Shown here: positions 53,110 through 61,995 of the stretch, one piece after another
Layout: every line of letters starts with the position of its first letter
How positions within the stretch are numbered: the stretch's first letter is position 1
NCBI GenBank assembly: GCA_002435865.1
Contig: DIWV01000003.1
Coordinates: 42,168 to 106,167 of the forward strand
Direction: 5' to 3'
Source: Cloacimonetes bacterium UBA6097
GTDB lineage: Bacteria > Cloacimonadota > Cloacimonadia > Cloacimonadales > Cloacimonadaceae
Length of the DNA: 64,000 nucleotides
Made by a program: the position numbers and the translations under genes
Notes under the pieces: generated by a model
Databases searched by the model: none
Seen by the model: the letters and a program-made list of their open reading frames with translations, nothing else
What the model was told of the DNA's origin: nothing

Positions 53110-56007
53110 ATGGACAATAACAATCTGGTTACCGATATAGGCAGTACAACCACTAAAGCGATACTAATCTCTAATTCAGATAATCAATGGAGACTTCAGG
53201 GGCTTGCCAACGCTCCTACAACAGTGGAAAAACCGCATGAAGATGTGATGGTCGGAGTAATAAATGCAGTGGAAGTCCTGCAAAAAGAAACTCAAGTCAA
53301 ACTCATTTCACTTCACCCTCAGACGCAAGTTAATCAGGTTAATCCTGACCTAAAGTGGCTATCCACCAGCAGCGCCGGGGGTGGTCTGCAGATACTGGTC
53401 ATAGGACTAACCAGGGAAGAATCCGCTGCCAGCGCACAGCGTGCTGCCTATGGTGTGGGAGGTGTTTTACTGGATACGATTGCCATAGACGACGGACGTA
53501 CAGTGGTGGAACAAATGCATGCCATTGAAGAAAAACAGCCGGATATAATCCTGATGAGCGGCGGTTATGAAGGCGGTGCTTATGCTTCCATACTGCGGCA
53601 GGCAGAGGTTTTATCCTATTGCGAAATCAAACCCAAATATGCTTTAAAAGATAAAATACCCCTTATCTATGCCGGTAATGCCGACGCTCAATTGGCAGTG
53701 CAAAGCATTCTCCAGGATAGTTTTGACGTTCATCTCCTGCCTAATATTCGACCAAGAGAAGAAGTGGAACAAACAGAGCATGTAAGCGCACTTGTGCACG
53801 AACTCTTTCTCAACAAGGTCATGCAGCAGGCACCCGGTTACAGTGCTGTCAGTAAACAGGTTTCTGATCCTGTGATTCCAACTCCTTTAGGCTTTATGGA
53901 AGCGCTGAAGTTAATATCTGAAATCCGGCAAAAGAACATTCTGGCAGTGGATATCGGCGGTGCAACTACAGACGTTTATTCCAATATCTTCGGTTCTTTT
54001 TACAGGACTGTAAGCGCAAATTACGGAATGAGTTATAACCTGTGCAATATTTTTGCCAAAGCAGACATGACACAATTGAAACAATGGCTGCATCCGGCTC
54101 TTTCTGAAACTGACCTGCGTGATTACCTTGCCAATAAAATGCTGAATCCCACTGTAAATCCTGCCAATGAAACAACTCTGCACATAGAACAGGCACTTGC
54201 CCGCATAGGTCTGCAGCTTTCTTTGGAGCAGCATCTGCAGATGAACTTCTCCATTGAGCAGATTGGGCACTTTTTTAAACTCAAGGACGATGAGCTTGAT
54301 CCTTTCCATGAACAATTCTTCCGCGAAAGGCTGGATGAGAGAAGAGAATTTCGTCTGCAGGACTTTGACATGATAATCGGTGCAGGCGGCGTGATTTCCC
54401 ATGCTCCCACCCAAATACAGGCTGCCATTATGATGGTGGACGGCTTGCAGCCGCGTGGAATTACAGAACTCTGGCGCGATCCTCATTTCATTTCACCCCA
54501 CCTGGGAAAACTCAGCCAGTCTGATAAACCTGCAGCTTTGAAGCTCATAGAAAGCGATTGCCTGGAGCCATTGTGCCTTTTAATCCGTCCCTTACCCAGT
54601 AAATTAAAAGCCGGCAAACCTGCTCTGCAGGTTTTCCTTGATTCCAAAGACGGAAGCAAAACCCTGGAAATTGCTGGCAATACCCTGACCTGGATTGATA
54701 ATAAACTGCCGACTAAAGTATCGGTTAAGGCTCATTCCGGCGTCAAAATCGCTTTTGAAACCAAGGAGTTAAGCGCTGAAACCAGTCTTCCCATCCTGAT
54801 TGATACGCGCATCTCCGGTGCATATACTTTTGAAGCATTAAATCAAGCTCTTCATCTGTATGATGAGATAAATCCAACTGATGAAAGCATCTTTGCATTC
54901 AAAACCAGGCAGGAAGCTGTAACCATACACTCAGGTAAAAGCAGACGCACCTTTGCCCTGCCTTATGCCGGTAAGGTTTACGTATCTGAAGGCGATAACG
55001 TTAAGCCCGATACGCTTATGGGGGAAAACCTCTATGACCCGCCACGTATCTTTATCCTGCAGGTGTTCCGCGGCAGGGAAAGCCATCTTTCGCAGGAGAA
55101 GTTCAAAGAAAACCTGCTGGTCAAGGTAGGAGACGAAGTCAGCAGCGGACAATTGATTTATAAAGAAACTCAATCCTTCATAGAAAGCCTGATGAGTGCA
55201 ACTTCTTTTAATTTTCATTCTCCGGTACGCGGTAAAGTGGAAAAGATAGATTGGGTAAACTGCACTTTGATGTTACGCGAGATTCAGGACTATTCTTTTG
55301 ATCCTGTTGTGGTAAATGTCTCGGAAAAGCTTGGTTTAAAGCCTATTTACCTTTCCGGCTACATGCGCAAACGTAAAGGCGATTATGTTAATTCGGGAGA
55401 AATCCTGGCTGCTAAAAACTGGAAAAACAAGTACCAAAGCGTCCAATCACCCTACACAGGCACAATTATCGATATTAATAATTCCAAAGGTACTGTCACT
55501 ATCCAATACCAGCGCAAAAACCTTAAGCTCATGGCATCCCTGATTGGTAAAGTCGTTACTGTTGCCAGGAACCGTTACATCGAAGTGGAATATGAAGGCA
55601 CATCAATATCAGGAAGCATCGGTTTTGGTAAAATTTCTGACGGTCCTGTGGTCTGGAATGATAAGTTTGTTGAAACAGATTTAAAACCCGGTTTCATTAC
55701 CGTATTTCCCTTTGCCTTAAACAAAGAACAATTGGATATCCTTATCCGCAATCAGGTAGCAGGTGTCATTATGCCTTCAATGGCAGAGCAGGATATCGTT
55801 AATCTGCTGGGTTATGAACTGGGAGTCGGTATCACAGGCGGAGAAAGCCTGCCCTTTAGTATTATTTTAACCGAAGGATTTGGCAACATGACTTTCAGCA
55901 AAGAAGTGGCAAATGCTTTCAAAGACTGCACCGGCAAGCATGGAGTCCTCTTCCCTGCAACACAGATAAGGGCAGGAGTCACCCGACCAAGCTTGATAAT
56001 ACAGTAA
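53110..56007 (+). CDS. MutL/GlmL-type ASKHA protein with long C-terminal extension
   Basis: The 965-residue protein opens with an ASKHA phosphate loop TDIGSTTTKAILIS and has SSAGGGLQILVIGLT, LMSGGYEGG, NILAVDIGGATTDVYS and GAGGVISHA, the pattern of GlmL/MutL proteins encoded with B12-dependent glutamate or ornithine aminomutases and thought to act as reactivases. Those proteins are about 460 residues; here roughly 450 more follow, with beta-rich barrel-sandwich-like units (YAGKVYVSEGDNVKPDTLMG, HSPVRGKVEKIDWVNCTLML, SPYTGTIIDINNSKGTVTIQ). No mutase subunit is in the window. The start is the ATG at 53110; GTG at 53104 is in the AGAGGTG ribosome site. Confidence 0.85.
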   Translation: MDNNNLVTDIGSTTTKAILISNSDNQWRLQGLANAPTTVEKPHEDVMVGVINAVEVLQKETQVKLISLHPQTQVNQVNPDLKWLSTSSAGGGLQILVIGLTREESAASAQRAAYGVGGVLLDTIAIDDGRTVVEQMHAIEEKQPDIILMSGGYEGGAYASILRQAEVLSYCEIKPKYALKDKIPLIYAGNADAQLAVQSILQDSFDVHLLPNIRPREEVEQTEHVSALVHELFLNKVMQQAPGYSAVSKQVSDPVIPTPLGFMEALKLISEIRQKNILAVDIGGATTDVYSNIFGSFYRTVSANYGMSYNLCNIFAKADMTQLKQWLHPALSETDLRDYLANKMLNPTVNPANETTLHIEQALARIGLQLSLEQHLQMNFSIEQIGHFFKLKDDELDPFHEQFFRERLDERREFRLQDFDMIIGAGGVISHAPTQIQAAIMMVDGLQPRGITELWRDPHFISPHLGKLSQSDKPAALKLIESDCLEPLCLLIRPLPSKLKAGKPALQVFLDSKDGSKTLEIAGNTLTWIDNKLPTKVSVKAHSGVKIAFETKELSAETSLPILIDTRISGAYTFEALNQALHLYDEINPTDESIFAFKTRQEAVTIHSGKSRRTFALPYAGKVYVSEGDNVKPDTLMGENLYDPPRIFILQVFRGRESHLSQEKFKENLLVKVGDEVSSGQLIYKETQSFIESLMSATSFNFHSPVRGKVEKIDWVNCTLMLREIQDYSFDPVVVNVSEKLGLKPIYLSGYMRKRKGDYVNSGEILAAKNWKNKYQSVQSPYTGTIIDINNSKGTVTIQYQRKNLKLMASLIGKVVTVARNRYIEVEYEGTSISGSIGFGKISDGPVVWNDKFVETDLKPGFITVFPFALNKEQLDILIRNQVAGVIMPSMAEQDIVNLLGYELGVGITGGESLPFSIILTEGFGNMTFSKEVANAFKDCTGKHGVLFPATQIRAGVTRPSLIIQ

Positions 56008-56096
56008 CATTGTAAGTAATAATATCATCATTAATTAAAGACTGCACCTGAAGCATGGATATATTAAGCCTGTCATAGAAAGTACTGATGCAGATA

Positions 56097-58106
56097 TTAC
56101 CACAATCCCTGTTTGAGGTTAAAACGTGTTGTTCCTTGCAGGTTTGTACCGGAACTAAAGTGCTGCATAATATCATCCAGTAAAGCACAGTCCGGTGCAA
56201 CTTCAGACAGGTCTATCAGGAACTTACGGTATCCCTTATCAGTCAGCTTGTTAAGGAAGGAAAAGTTGCAGACTGCCTTTTGTGGAATGACTTTTACCAT
56301 ATCACCGGCTTGCTTGTAGAGCAGATTATCCTTGCCACGAATGAGTTTTCCATTCTGAACTGGAACTGCAGCTTGTCTGGAATAAAACAACTTCGGATGG
56401 AAAAACAGCGGTATAATACCTTCACGGTTGCTGCTTTCCAGTAAATTCGGATAGTCATTTTCCAAAGGCAAAATCCACTGGGATATGCCTTTTTCCCTTA
56501 GTAATGACAGTGAAGCATCGTTAAAGGCATATACCTGCTCATTTGTGTAGAGAATGATATCCTTAAAACCTTTAAACAGCTCAATCTGAGAAAGTCTGGA
56601 TAAACAAAACACCTTTTGTCCAATGTTTACATGTACTGCGATTTTCTCTTTGATTTCCGCAATTTTATCCTCAGCAGTGAAGAAAGGCAATTCCATTACT
56701 ATGTTTGCTTTTAATCCTGATTTTGGGTTTATCTTTAGAGGAAGCAGGATTTGTTTGGGATGTAGTTTTTCCAGCAAAGGAAGCCAGTTCTCGTCATCAA
56801 TCCTGAAATACAGGTCCTGATGTTTTGCTTTGGCTGCCATGTTTCGGGATAAATCATGTAAAATAGCTCTGGTCAGATGGCGGTCTGCTGCATATTTAAC
56901 AGACTTAGCAGGATTCCAGTGCCATTTTTTGCCGGTAGAATGCTTGGTTTGATAAACTATCGAGCCTGTGAGGATTTGCTTATCTGCAATATTGATGCGG
57001 ATTTTGTCGCCTGCTGAGGCAGAGTTTACCGACTTCTGCCCATCACCGGTGATAAGGTCAAATTTATTTACCTGCATGGCTTCGGAATCGAGGTCTGCTT
57101 CATTGTGGAAACGGATGTAACTGCCCGAAGTTAAGTCATCTGTAAGCTTGATAACAATCCCCAGTTTATCAGAAGCTGTGACCAGCCCGATGCCCTTGCC
57201 GGTAAAGGTGTTGCCGGTTGTGGCAAAGCTGCTTTTACCCGTGAAATTCCAGGTGGTTTTGTCTCTGCCTCCGTCATTGACAAGCATTTCCTTAGCTTCG
57301 TCAATCTTGTCGGGATTGTCAATTGCCAACCTGTAAGCAGAAGCAACCTGATAAACGTAATCGGCGGAACGCATCCTCCCCTCTATTTTCAGGGCGGAAA
57401 CACCAATCTTTTGAAGCTGGGGGACAAACTCTATCAGTTGCAAATCCTTCATGCTGAAGAAGTGCTCACGGGTACCATTACATTCAAACAGGTGCCTGCA
57501 GGGTTGACGGCACTGACCCCGGTTTGCGCTCATCCCTCCTGCCCAGCTGCTGAACAGGCACGAGCCGGAAAAGCTGTAGCACAAAGCACCATGTGCAAAA
57601 ACTTCCAGTTGAACCTTGCTTTTTTCAGCAATTTGGCTGAGCTCCATCACCGAAAGTTCCCTTGCCAGGATTACTCTTTCAAAGCCAAGTTTATTTGAAA
57701 AGATGCAGTCCACGGAATTGTGATTGCCCATCTGGGTGCTGGCATGCAATCTCAGATGAGGAAAGTTCTTTTTGCAGATGTGGTAAACTCCCCAGTCCTG
57801 GATTATCACCGCTGCCGGTTTTGCGCTGTTAATCTCCTGCAGATAATCTATGACAAAGGGGAGTTCATTATTCTTGATTAAAGTATTTAAAGTAACAAAG
57901 ACTTTGGCATTGTATTCTTTTGCCTTGCTGACTAAAGCAGGCAGTTGCGAAATATGAAAGTTCTTTGCTCTGCCCCTGGCATTAAATTGCTGCATACCAA
58001 GATACACGGCATCTGCCCCGCCTTCCAGAGCAGCCAGAAAAGCTTCCGGACTTCCTGCAGGCAGCAGCAACTCAATTTTGTTTGAGGAATTTACAATCTC
58101 TTTCAT
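56097..58106 (-). CDS. U32 peptidase-family protein, RlhA-like
   Basis: The 669-residue protein has the U32 signature: LLPAGSPEAFLAALEGGADAV, FVTLNTLIKNNEL, and the Cys cluster GALCYSFSGSCLFSS ... NRGQCRQPCR, followed by DUF3656-type domains. Full-length members such as RlhA (about 650 residues) hydroxylate C2501 of 23S rRNA with prephenate-derived chemistry; shorter members act on tRNA. Length fits the RlhA group. AGAGAA precedes the ATG. It is divergent from the next gene, with element 7 between. Confidence 0.85.
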   Translation of the reverse strand: MKEIVNSSNKIELLLPAGSPEAFLAALEGGADAVYLGMQQFNARGRAKNFHISQLPALVSKAKEYNAKVFVTLNTLIKNNELPFVIDYLQEINSAKPAAVIIQDWGVYHICKKNFPHLRLHASTQMGNHNSVDCIFSNKLGFERVILARELSVMELSQIAEKSKVQLEVFAHGALCYSFSGSCLFSSWAGGMSANRGQCRQPCRHLFECNGTREHFFSMKDLQLIEFVPQLQKIGVSALKIEGRMRSADYVYQVASAYRLAIDNPDKIDEAKEMLVNDGGRDKTTWNFTGKSSFATTGNTFTGKGIGLVTASDKLGIVIKLTDDLTSGSYIRFHNEADLDSEAMQVNKFDLITGDGQKSVNSASAGDKIRINIADKQILTGSIVYQTKHSTGKKWHWNPAKSVKYAADRHLTRAILHDLSRNMAAKAKHQDLYFRIDDENWLPLLEKLHPKQILLPLKINPKSGLKANIVMELPFFTAEDKIAEIKEKIAVHVNIGQKVFCLSRLSQIELFKGFKDIILYTNEQVYAFNDASLSLLREKGISQWILPLENDYPNLLESSNREGIIPLFFHPKLFYSRQAAVPVQNGKLIRGKDNLLYKQAGDMVKVIPQKAVCNFSFLNKLTDKGYRKFLIDLSEVAPDCALLDDIMQHFSSGTNLQGTTRFNLKQGLW

Positions 58107-58163
58107 ATTCTCTAAACAAAGAAAGTTAACCTAATTGTGATGTCCAGTCCAAAATGACAAAAG

Positions 58164-58242
58164 CATTTCTTCCACAAGCAACCGGTGGGATTACCATGGG
58201 CTTACCCCACGATAACCCCTCTGCTCAAATGTGAATGAAACA
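58164..58242. repeat. Period-11 intergenic palindrome, element 7
   Basis: Units GTGGGATTACC (58185), ATGGGCTTACC (58196), CCACGATAACC (58207) form an imperfect inverted repeat centred near 58203. It matches element 6 closely (GTGGGATTA, CATGGGC, ACCCCACG in the same order and spacing). Outer ends are weak (CATTTCTTCC and GTGAATGAAA). It sits in the divergent 250-bp gap and is the most degenerate copy. Confidence 0.65.
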
Positions 58243-58267
58243 AGGCTTTTCTAATCAATAATTTTGC

Positions 58268-58296
58268 TTGACGTGAGAATTAAATCAAACTTATTA
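58268..58296 (+). promoter_or_regulatory. Putative promoter of the T9SS gene at 58359
   Basis: TTGACG (58268-58273), 17 nt, TTATTA (58291-58296), about 60 nt before the ATG. Confidence 0.4.
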
Positions 58297-58358
58297 TCAA
58301 TTTAATTAATTATAAGTCATAGCATCTTTGACAGCTGATGCATCTTCGGGAGGTTAGC

Positions 58359-60392
58359 ATGAAAAAGGTTACATTGTTTTTATTATTTACGTTGCTTGGT
58401 ATAATTATTCTGAGTGCACAAATCCACAGAGACCCGCCACTCTACAATATTTCCGTCAATCCTACTGAAATTATGTTTTCAGCTTATGATTACATGATTG
58501 GCGGTTACAATGCCAGTCCCGTTATACAAGTTCCCACCCAATTCGGCGGTGGATATCTGATGGCTTTTCATGCCACTAATCACCTATACTCACAGGTAAT
58601 CAGATACTGCTATCTTGCTTATATAAACAATCAGGGATTGCTTCAATCAATAGACAGTGTCCTGGTGGCGGGCGCTTACAACGGATATCCGTCTTTGGCT
58701 TTTGATGAAAGCAGCGGAATTGGTTTTTTGGCTTGGCACAACAAAATCGGCAATGATACCTACAACTCTGTTTACGGTGCATTAATCACTTTCAATAATG
58801 GTGAGTTTGAAGGTATCGGAACTACAATGCCGATTTTCAGTTCTCATCTTACCGGAGCTAATCTTTACAATCCGGTTGTAAAGTTTGGTCCGTCACCTTT
58901 TACAGGAATGCGAAGATTATATGTTATGGCAAAGAAATCCATTACCGGAACCTATCCTCTGGAAGTTCCCCAGATTGCCTATATTGACTTTAATCCGGAT
59001 GCAGTCAGGAACAATGATGAACGTTTCTGGCACTACCTTACTGTACCGGAATTGGAAGCTTGGGCACTGGCAACCGACATATACAGAAGAACTTACTACA
59101 CTATAGCAGTAGATGACAATGGCAGTATTTATCTGCTAGGATATCATACAGCCTTGAATATAAATCCTGAGTTTGAAATCAGCGAACCAAATATAGACGT
59201 GTTTATATGCGATAATTATTGCAACAGCCCGTGGTACAGGATTTCCATGACAGCAAACCAGGTGCTTTCCTGCCAGCTGCCAAACAGCACTGATATAGCA
59301 TATGTGGATGTCAGCAGCAGCGGTCATTTTAATGCAGTTGTAGGTGACGATGATATAATCAGGTTTCCTCAGCTTTATACTTATAAAACTGCCGATGCAG
59401 GTAACATCTATTCTCTGTCCGCGTTACATTCACTTCGGAACATAGAATTCGATATAAATTATGAAAACTCCCCTGATGCAATAAAAATAAACGATCTCTA
59501 TCCACAGGGGGCAAGTCCTCATTCAGCACCGGCTTATACACCATGGGATTTAAATGAGGACGGTATTGTTGATTCGCTGGATGGAACTGGAAATGCAGTT
59601 TACCAGACAACCTGGCCTTTCCTCTATTATGATTGGTCTGCACATAATAACAGCATGATGTTTCAATATAATCTGCAACTGATGACAGAACCGAATGATG
59701 TTGGCTGGATGGCATGCGTCTGGCAGGATAGTAACAAAGCAAGGCTGTACAGGCAATATCCAGATGTGTACCCACAATACGCAGATTATAATAATGTTCC
59801 TGAAATCTATATTTCTTTGTCTTACGACTTTGGAGAGAATTGGCTGGAACCGATTGTATTAAACAGTGTTACCACACCCCAGTTAAACGGCATGCTTCCT
59901 GTCTGGGTCTATCCTGCCAATAAGTTTCGAATGATTAGTTCTTCTGGTACCAATGCAACCGGAAGATTGTATATGATGTTTTATGATGACAATGTTTGGG
60001 GCTCCTTTTTTGTTCAATCTCCACCCAGTCCCAATTCCGGTGGACACGTTAATTATTTGGCTATAGATGTAACTATGCCATTTACAGACATAACTGACCC
60101 GGTTAATATTCCATCTGTCATATCTCTGGAGCAGAATTATCCCAATCCGTTTAATAAGAGCACTTCAATTAAGTACAGCCTTGCCAGAGACAGTAATGTA
60201 AAACTTGATATCTATAATGTCAAAGGGCAGCTTGTGAAAACCCTTGCCCAAGGCAAAGCCAAGGCAGGAGAAAACACTTTAACCTGGAATGGTGAAGACT
60301 CAAACGGTAAAAAAGTATCTACAGGACTTTACTTCTACAAACTCCAGTCCGCAGGAAAAACTCTGACAAGGAAGCTGCTGCTGATAAAATAA
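58359..60392 (+). CDS. T9SS-exported protein of unknown function
   Basis: From the ATG at 58359 (GGGAGGT upstream) the protein has 677 residues, a signal peptide (about 1-21, ending ILSAQ), a long beta-rich body with a dockerin-like acidic loop (PWDLNEDGIVDSLDG), and a T9SS type-A sorting domain: LEQNYPNPFNKSTSIKYSL, YNVKGQLVKTLAQGKAKAGE, GLYFYKLQ and RKLLLIK. The loop DLNEDGIVDSLDG can bind calcium as in dockerins. No enzyme motif seen. Confidence 0.87.
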   Translation: MKKVTLFLLFTLLGIIILSAQIHRDPPLYNISVNPTEIMFSAYDYMIGGYNASPVIQVPTQFGGGYLMAFHATNHLYSQVIRYCYLAYINNQGLLQSIDSVLVAGAYNGYPSLAFDESSGIGFLAWHNKIGNDTYNSVYGALITFNNGEFEGIGTTMPIFSSHLTGANLYNPVVKFGPSPFTGMRRLYVMAKKSITGTYPLEVPQIAYIDFNPDAVRNNDERFWHYLTVPELEAWALATDIYRRTYYTIAVDDNGSIYLLGYHTALNINPEFEISEPNIDVFICDNYCNSPWYRISMTANQVLSCQLPNSTDIAYVDVSSSGHFNAVVGDDDIIRFPQLYTYKTADAGNIYSLSALHSLRNIEFDINYENSPDAIKINDLYPQGASPHSAPAYTPWDLNEDGIVDSLDGTGNAVYQTTWPFLYYDWSAHNNSMMFQYNLQLMTEPNDVGWMACVWQDSNKARLYRQYPDVYPQYADYNNVPEIYISLSYDFGENWLEPIVLNSVTTPQLNGMLPVWVYPANKFRMISSSGTNATGRLYMMFYDDNVWGSFFVQSPPSPNSGGHVNYLAIDVTMPFTDITDPVNIPSVISLEQNYPNPFNKSTSIKYSLARDSNVKLDIYNVKGQLVKTLAQGKAKAGENTLTWNGEDSNGKKVSTGLYFYKLQSAGKTLTRKLLLIK

Positions 60393-60469
60393 TCAATAAC
60401 TGTAGTTCTTTTGGAAGAACGGCTCTGTACTCATGCCATTTACCCGGAAGACCAGATATTATCAGGCTT

Positions 60470-60805
60470 CTATTTCAGATACTTGGCTATGATAAACAAA
60501 ATACCCACCACCAGCATGGGAACGGTGAAAATCAGAAAAGTTGTAGGGTTCTCATAGGTATGCCAAAATATGCTCAGTAGAATCGCCAGCACAATAAAGA
60601 ATATTCCTGCAAACAGAGGTTTTTTCCAGGTAATAAACAAAGTTGCCACCAGCAGCAAAGACGGAATGTTATGTATAAAAAAACCCAGCAGCTTTTGCCA
60701 GATAGTGTGATTTCCTTCAAACGCATCAAGAGAAAACATCGAAACAAACAGGATTAACAACATCATTAAAACACGGGGAATCCAAATTAGCCAGTGGAAT
60801 TTCAT
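60470..60805 (-). CDS. Small membrane protein, paralogue B
   Basis: The 111-residue protein, starting MKFHWLIWIPRVLMM, has four helices, FSLDAFEGNHTIWQKLLGFF and IHNIPSLLLV in the family positions. GGAGG lies 5 nt before the ATG at 60803-60805. It lacks the charged tail of paralogue A. It neighbours paralogue C in tandem, suggesting local duplication. Confidence 0.78.
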   Translation of the reverse strand: MKFHWLIWIPRVLMMLLILFVSMFSLDAFEGNHTIWQKLLGFFIHNIPSLLLVATLFITWKKPLFAGIFFIVLAILLSIFWHTYENPTTFLIFTVPMLVVGILFIIAKYLK

Positions 60806-60868
60806 GGCAACCTCCATAGTTGTCTTACATACAATAGGACATGCTTCGTTTAAATCTTTCCAATGTAA

Positions 60869-61222
60869 TTATGCGAGGGATTTTTTATAATGTGCCAAAA
60901 TGAACAGAAACGCTGTAATTAACATGGGCAGGAAAAAAATCAAGGCATCGATGCCAAGATGTTTATGAAAAATAACCACACTAACGAAAGTTAAAACTAC
61001 CGCAAACAGAACGATAAAAATACCACCATACAAGGGCTGGTTCCAGGTCAAAATTAATAATAACAGCAAAATCAGCGAAGGGATGTTGTGAATTAGTAAT
61101 CCCAGCAGCTTGTTCCAAATAGAAGCTTTACCCTCAAATACATCAAAGGAAAACAAAGCCAGGAACAGCAAGATTAAAATTAGAAGGATGCGCGGAATCC
61201 AAATAAACCAAGGAAATTTCAT
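60869..61222 (-). CDS. Small membrane protein, paralogue C
   Basis: The 117-residue protein starts MKFPWFIWIPRILLI at the ATG at 61220-61222 (GGAGG 5 nt upstream); the longer frame to 61270 adds 16 residues ahead of the conserved start and is rejected. It has FSFDVFEGKASIWNKLLGLL and IHNIPSLILL, as in B. It is the first of the tandem pair. Confidence 0.78.
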   Translation of the reverse strand: MKFPWFIWIPRILLILILLFLALFSFDVFEGKASIWNKLLGLLIHNIPSLILLLLLILTWNQPLYGGIFIVLFAVVLTFVSVVIFHKHLGIDALIFFLPMLITAFLFILAHYKKSLA

Positions 61223-61317
61223 AGTAACCTCCTTTGTTATATAATTTGCATTTATGAATGAATACAACACATGTCAAGGTAAATTATTAGTATCATGTTG
61301 AAAGTGACAATCAATTA

Positions 61318-61352
61318 TGCAAATCGTGACACGTTGTTTGCAAATTGTGTCA
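61318..61352 (+). promoter_or_regulatory. Direct repeat spaced 21 bp, possible operator
   Basis: TGCAAATCGTGACA (61318-61331) and TGCAAATTGTGTCA (61339-61352) repeat at 21 bp (two helical turns). TGACAC/GTGTCA (61327-61352) is also a dyad. It lies in the 338-bp divergent gap upstream of the Rrf2 gene; what it controls is not visible. Confidence 0.4.
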
Positions 61353-61500
61353 GGATTTTGCTACCTTATGCAACAGAAAACCACCTCCGAAAGACCCGAA
61401 ATGATACTTTTTCTCTCTAACGAGGTGAATTGACAAACTCGTTGTCCCTTTAAAATTTATAATGGACTTATTCAATCTCCAAAAACAGACAGATTTCTGC

Positions 61501-61531
61501 TTGACAATAATACCTACCTGATTAGTATGTA
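61501..61531 (+). promoter_or_regulatory. rrf2 operon promoter overlapped by a 21-bp palindromic operator
   Basis: TTGACA (61501-61506), 16 nt, TAGTAT (61523-61528). Over the -10 lies the dyad TACnTAC-N7-GTAnGTA (61511-61531). The position would let a repressor occlude RNA polymerase, as IscR-type Rrf2 proteins do on their own operons. Confidence 0.6.
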
Positions 61532-61560
61532 ATTGAGAATGAAATCAAAAGAAGGTCAGA

Positions 61561-61983
61561 ATGCAGATAAGCACACGTACTGAATATGCCTTACGGGCAT
61601 TGATGGAACTTGTAAAAGCAGGCAGCGAGCCAATCTCGGCAAGAGAAATATGCGAGCGCCAGCAACTGCCCAAGAAATACATTGAACGCCTACTTGGCAA
61701 TCTGAGAAACGCAGGATTGGTGGACAGTCTTTCCGGTTCGAAAGGCGGTTATCTATTAGCCAGGAAAGCCGGACAGATTACTCTTTTGCAGGTTATGCAG
61801 GCAGTGGAAGACCGTTCCTGGGAGATGAGCTGCGACTGCAATCCACCTGAACACTGCATGGGAAAGGACTGCAATTTGTATATGGTCTGGGATGAAGTTT
61901 ACCAAAGCATGAAAAGCATCCTGGACGGCTATTCTCTTGACCGGATTGAAGATATGATGGAATTTAACCATTCTCAGGAATAG
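61561..61983 (+). CDS. Rrf2-family Fe-S regulator, IscR-like
   Basis: The 140-residue protein has the Rrf2 winged-helix: STRTEYALRALMELVKAGSEP, REICERQQLPKKYIERLLGNL and GSKGGYLLARKAGQITL. After it comes a Cys cluster CDCNPPEHCMGKDC that matches the IscR 2Fe-2S-binding pattern. It is the first gene of a three-gene Fe-S assembly operon and probably represses it through the upstream dyad when holding a cluster. Confidence 0.92.
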   Translation: MQISTRTEYALRALMELVKAGSEPISAREICERQQLPKKYIERLLGNLRNAGLVDSLSGSKGGYLLARKAGQITLLQVMQAVEDRSWEMSCDCNPPEHCMGKDCNLYMVWDEVYQSMKSILDGYSLDRIEDMMEFNHSQE

Positions 61984-61995
61984 CGGAGATTTGAA

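Noticed and set aside
60393..60469. GTTCTT/AAGAAC hairpin after the T9SS gene as a terminator
   Set aside because: Short stem with no T-run after it.
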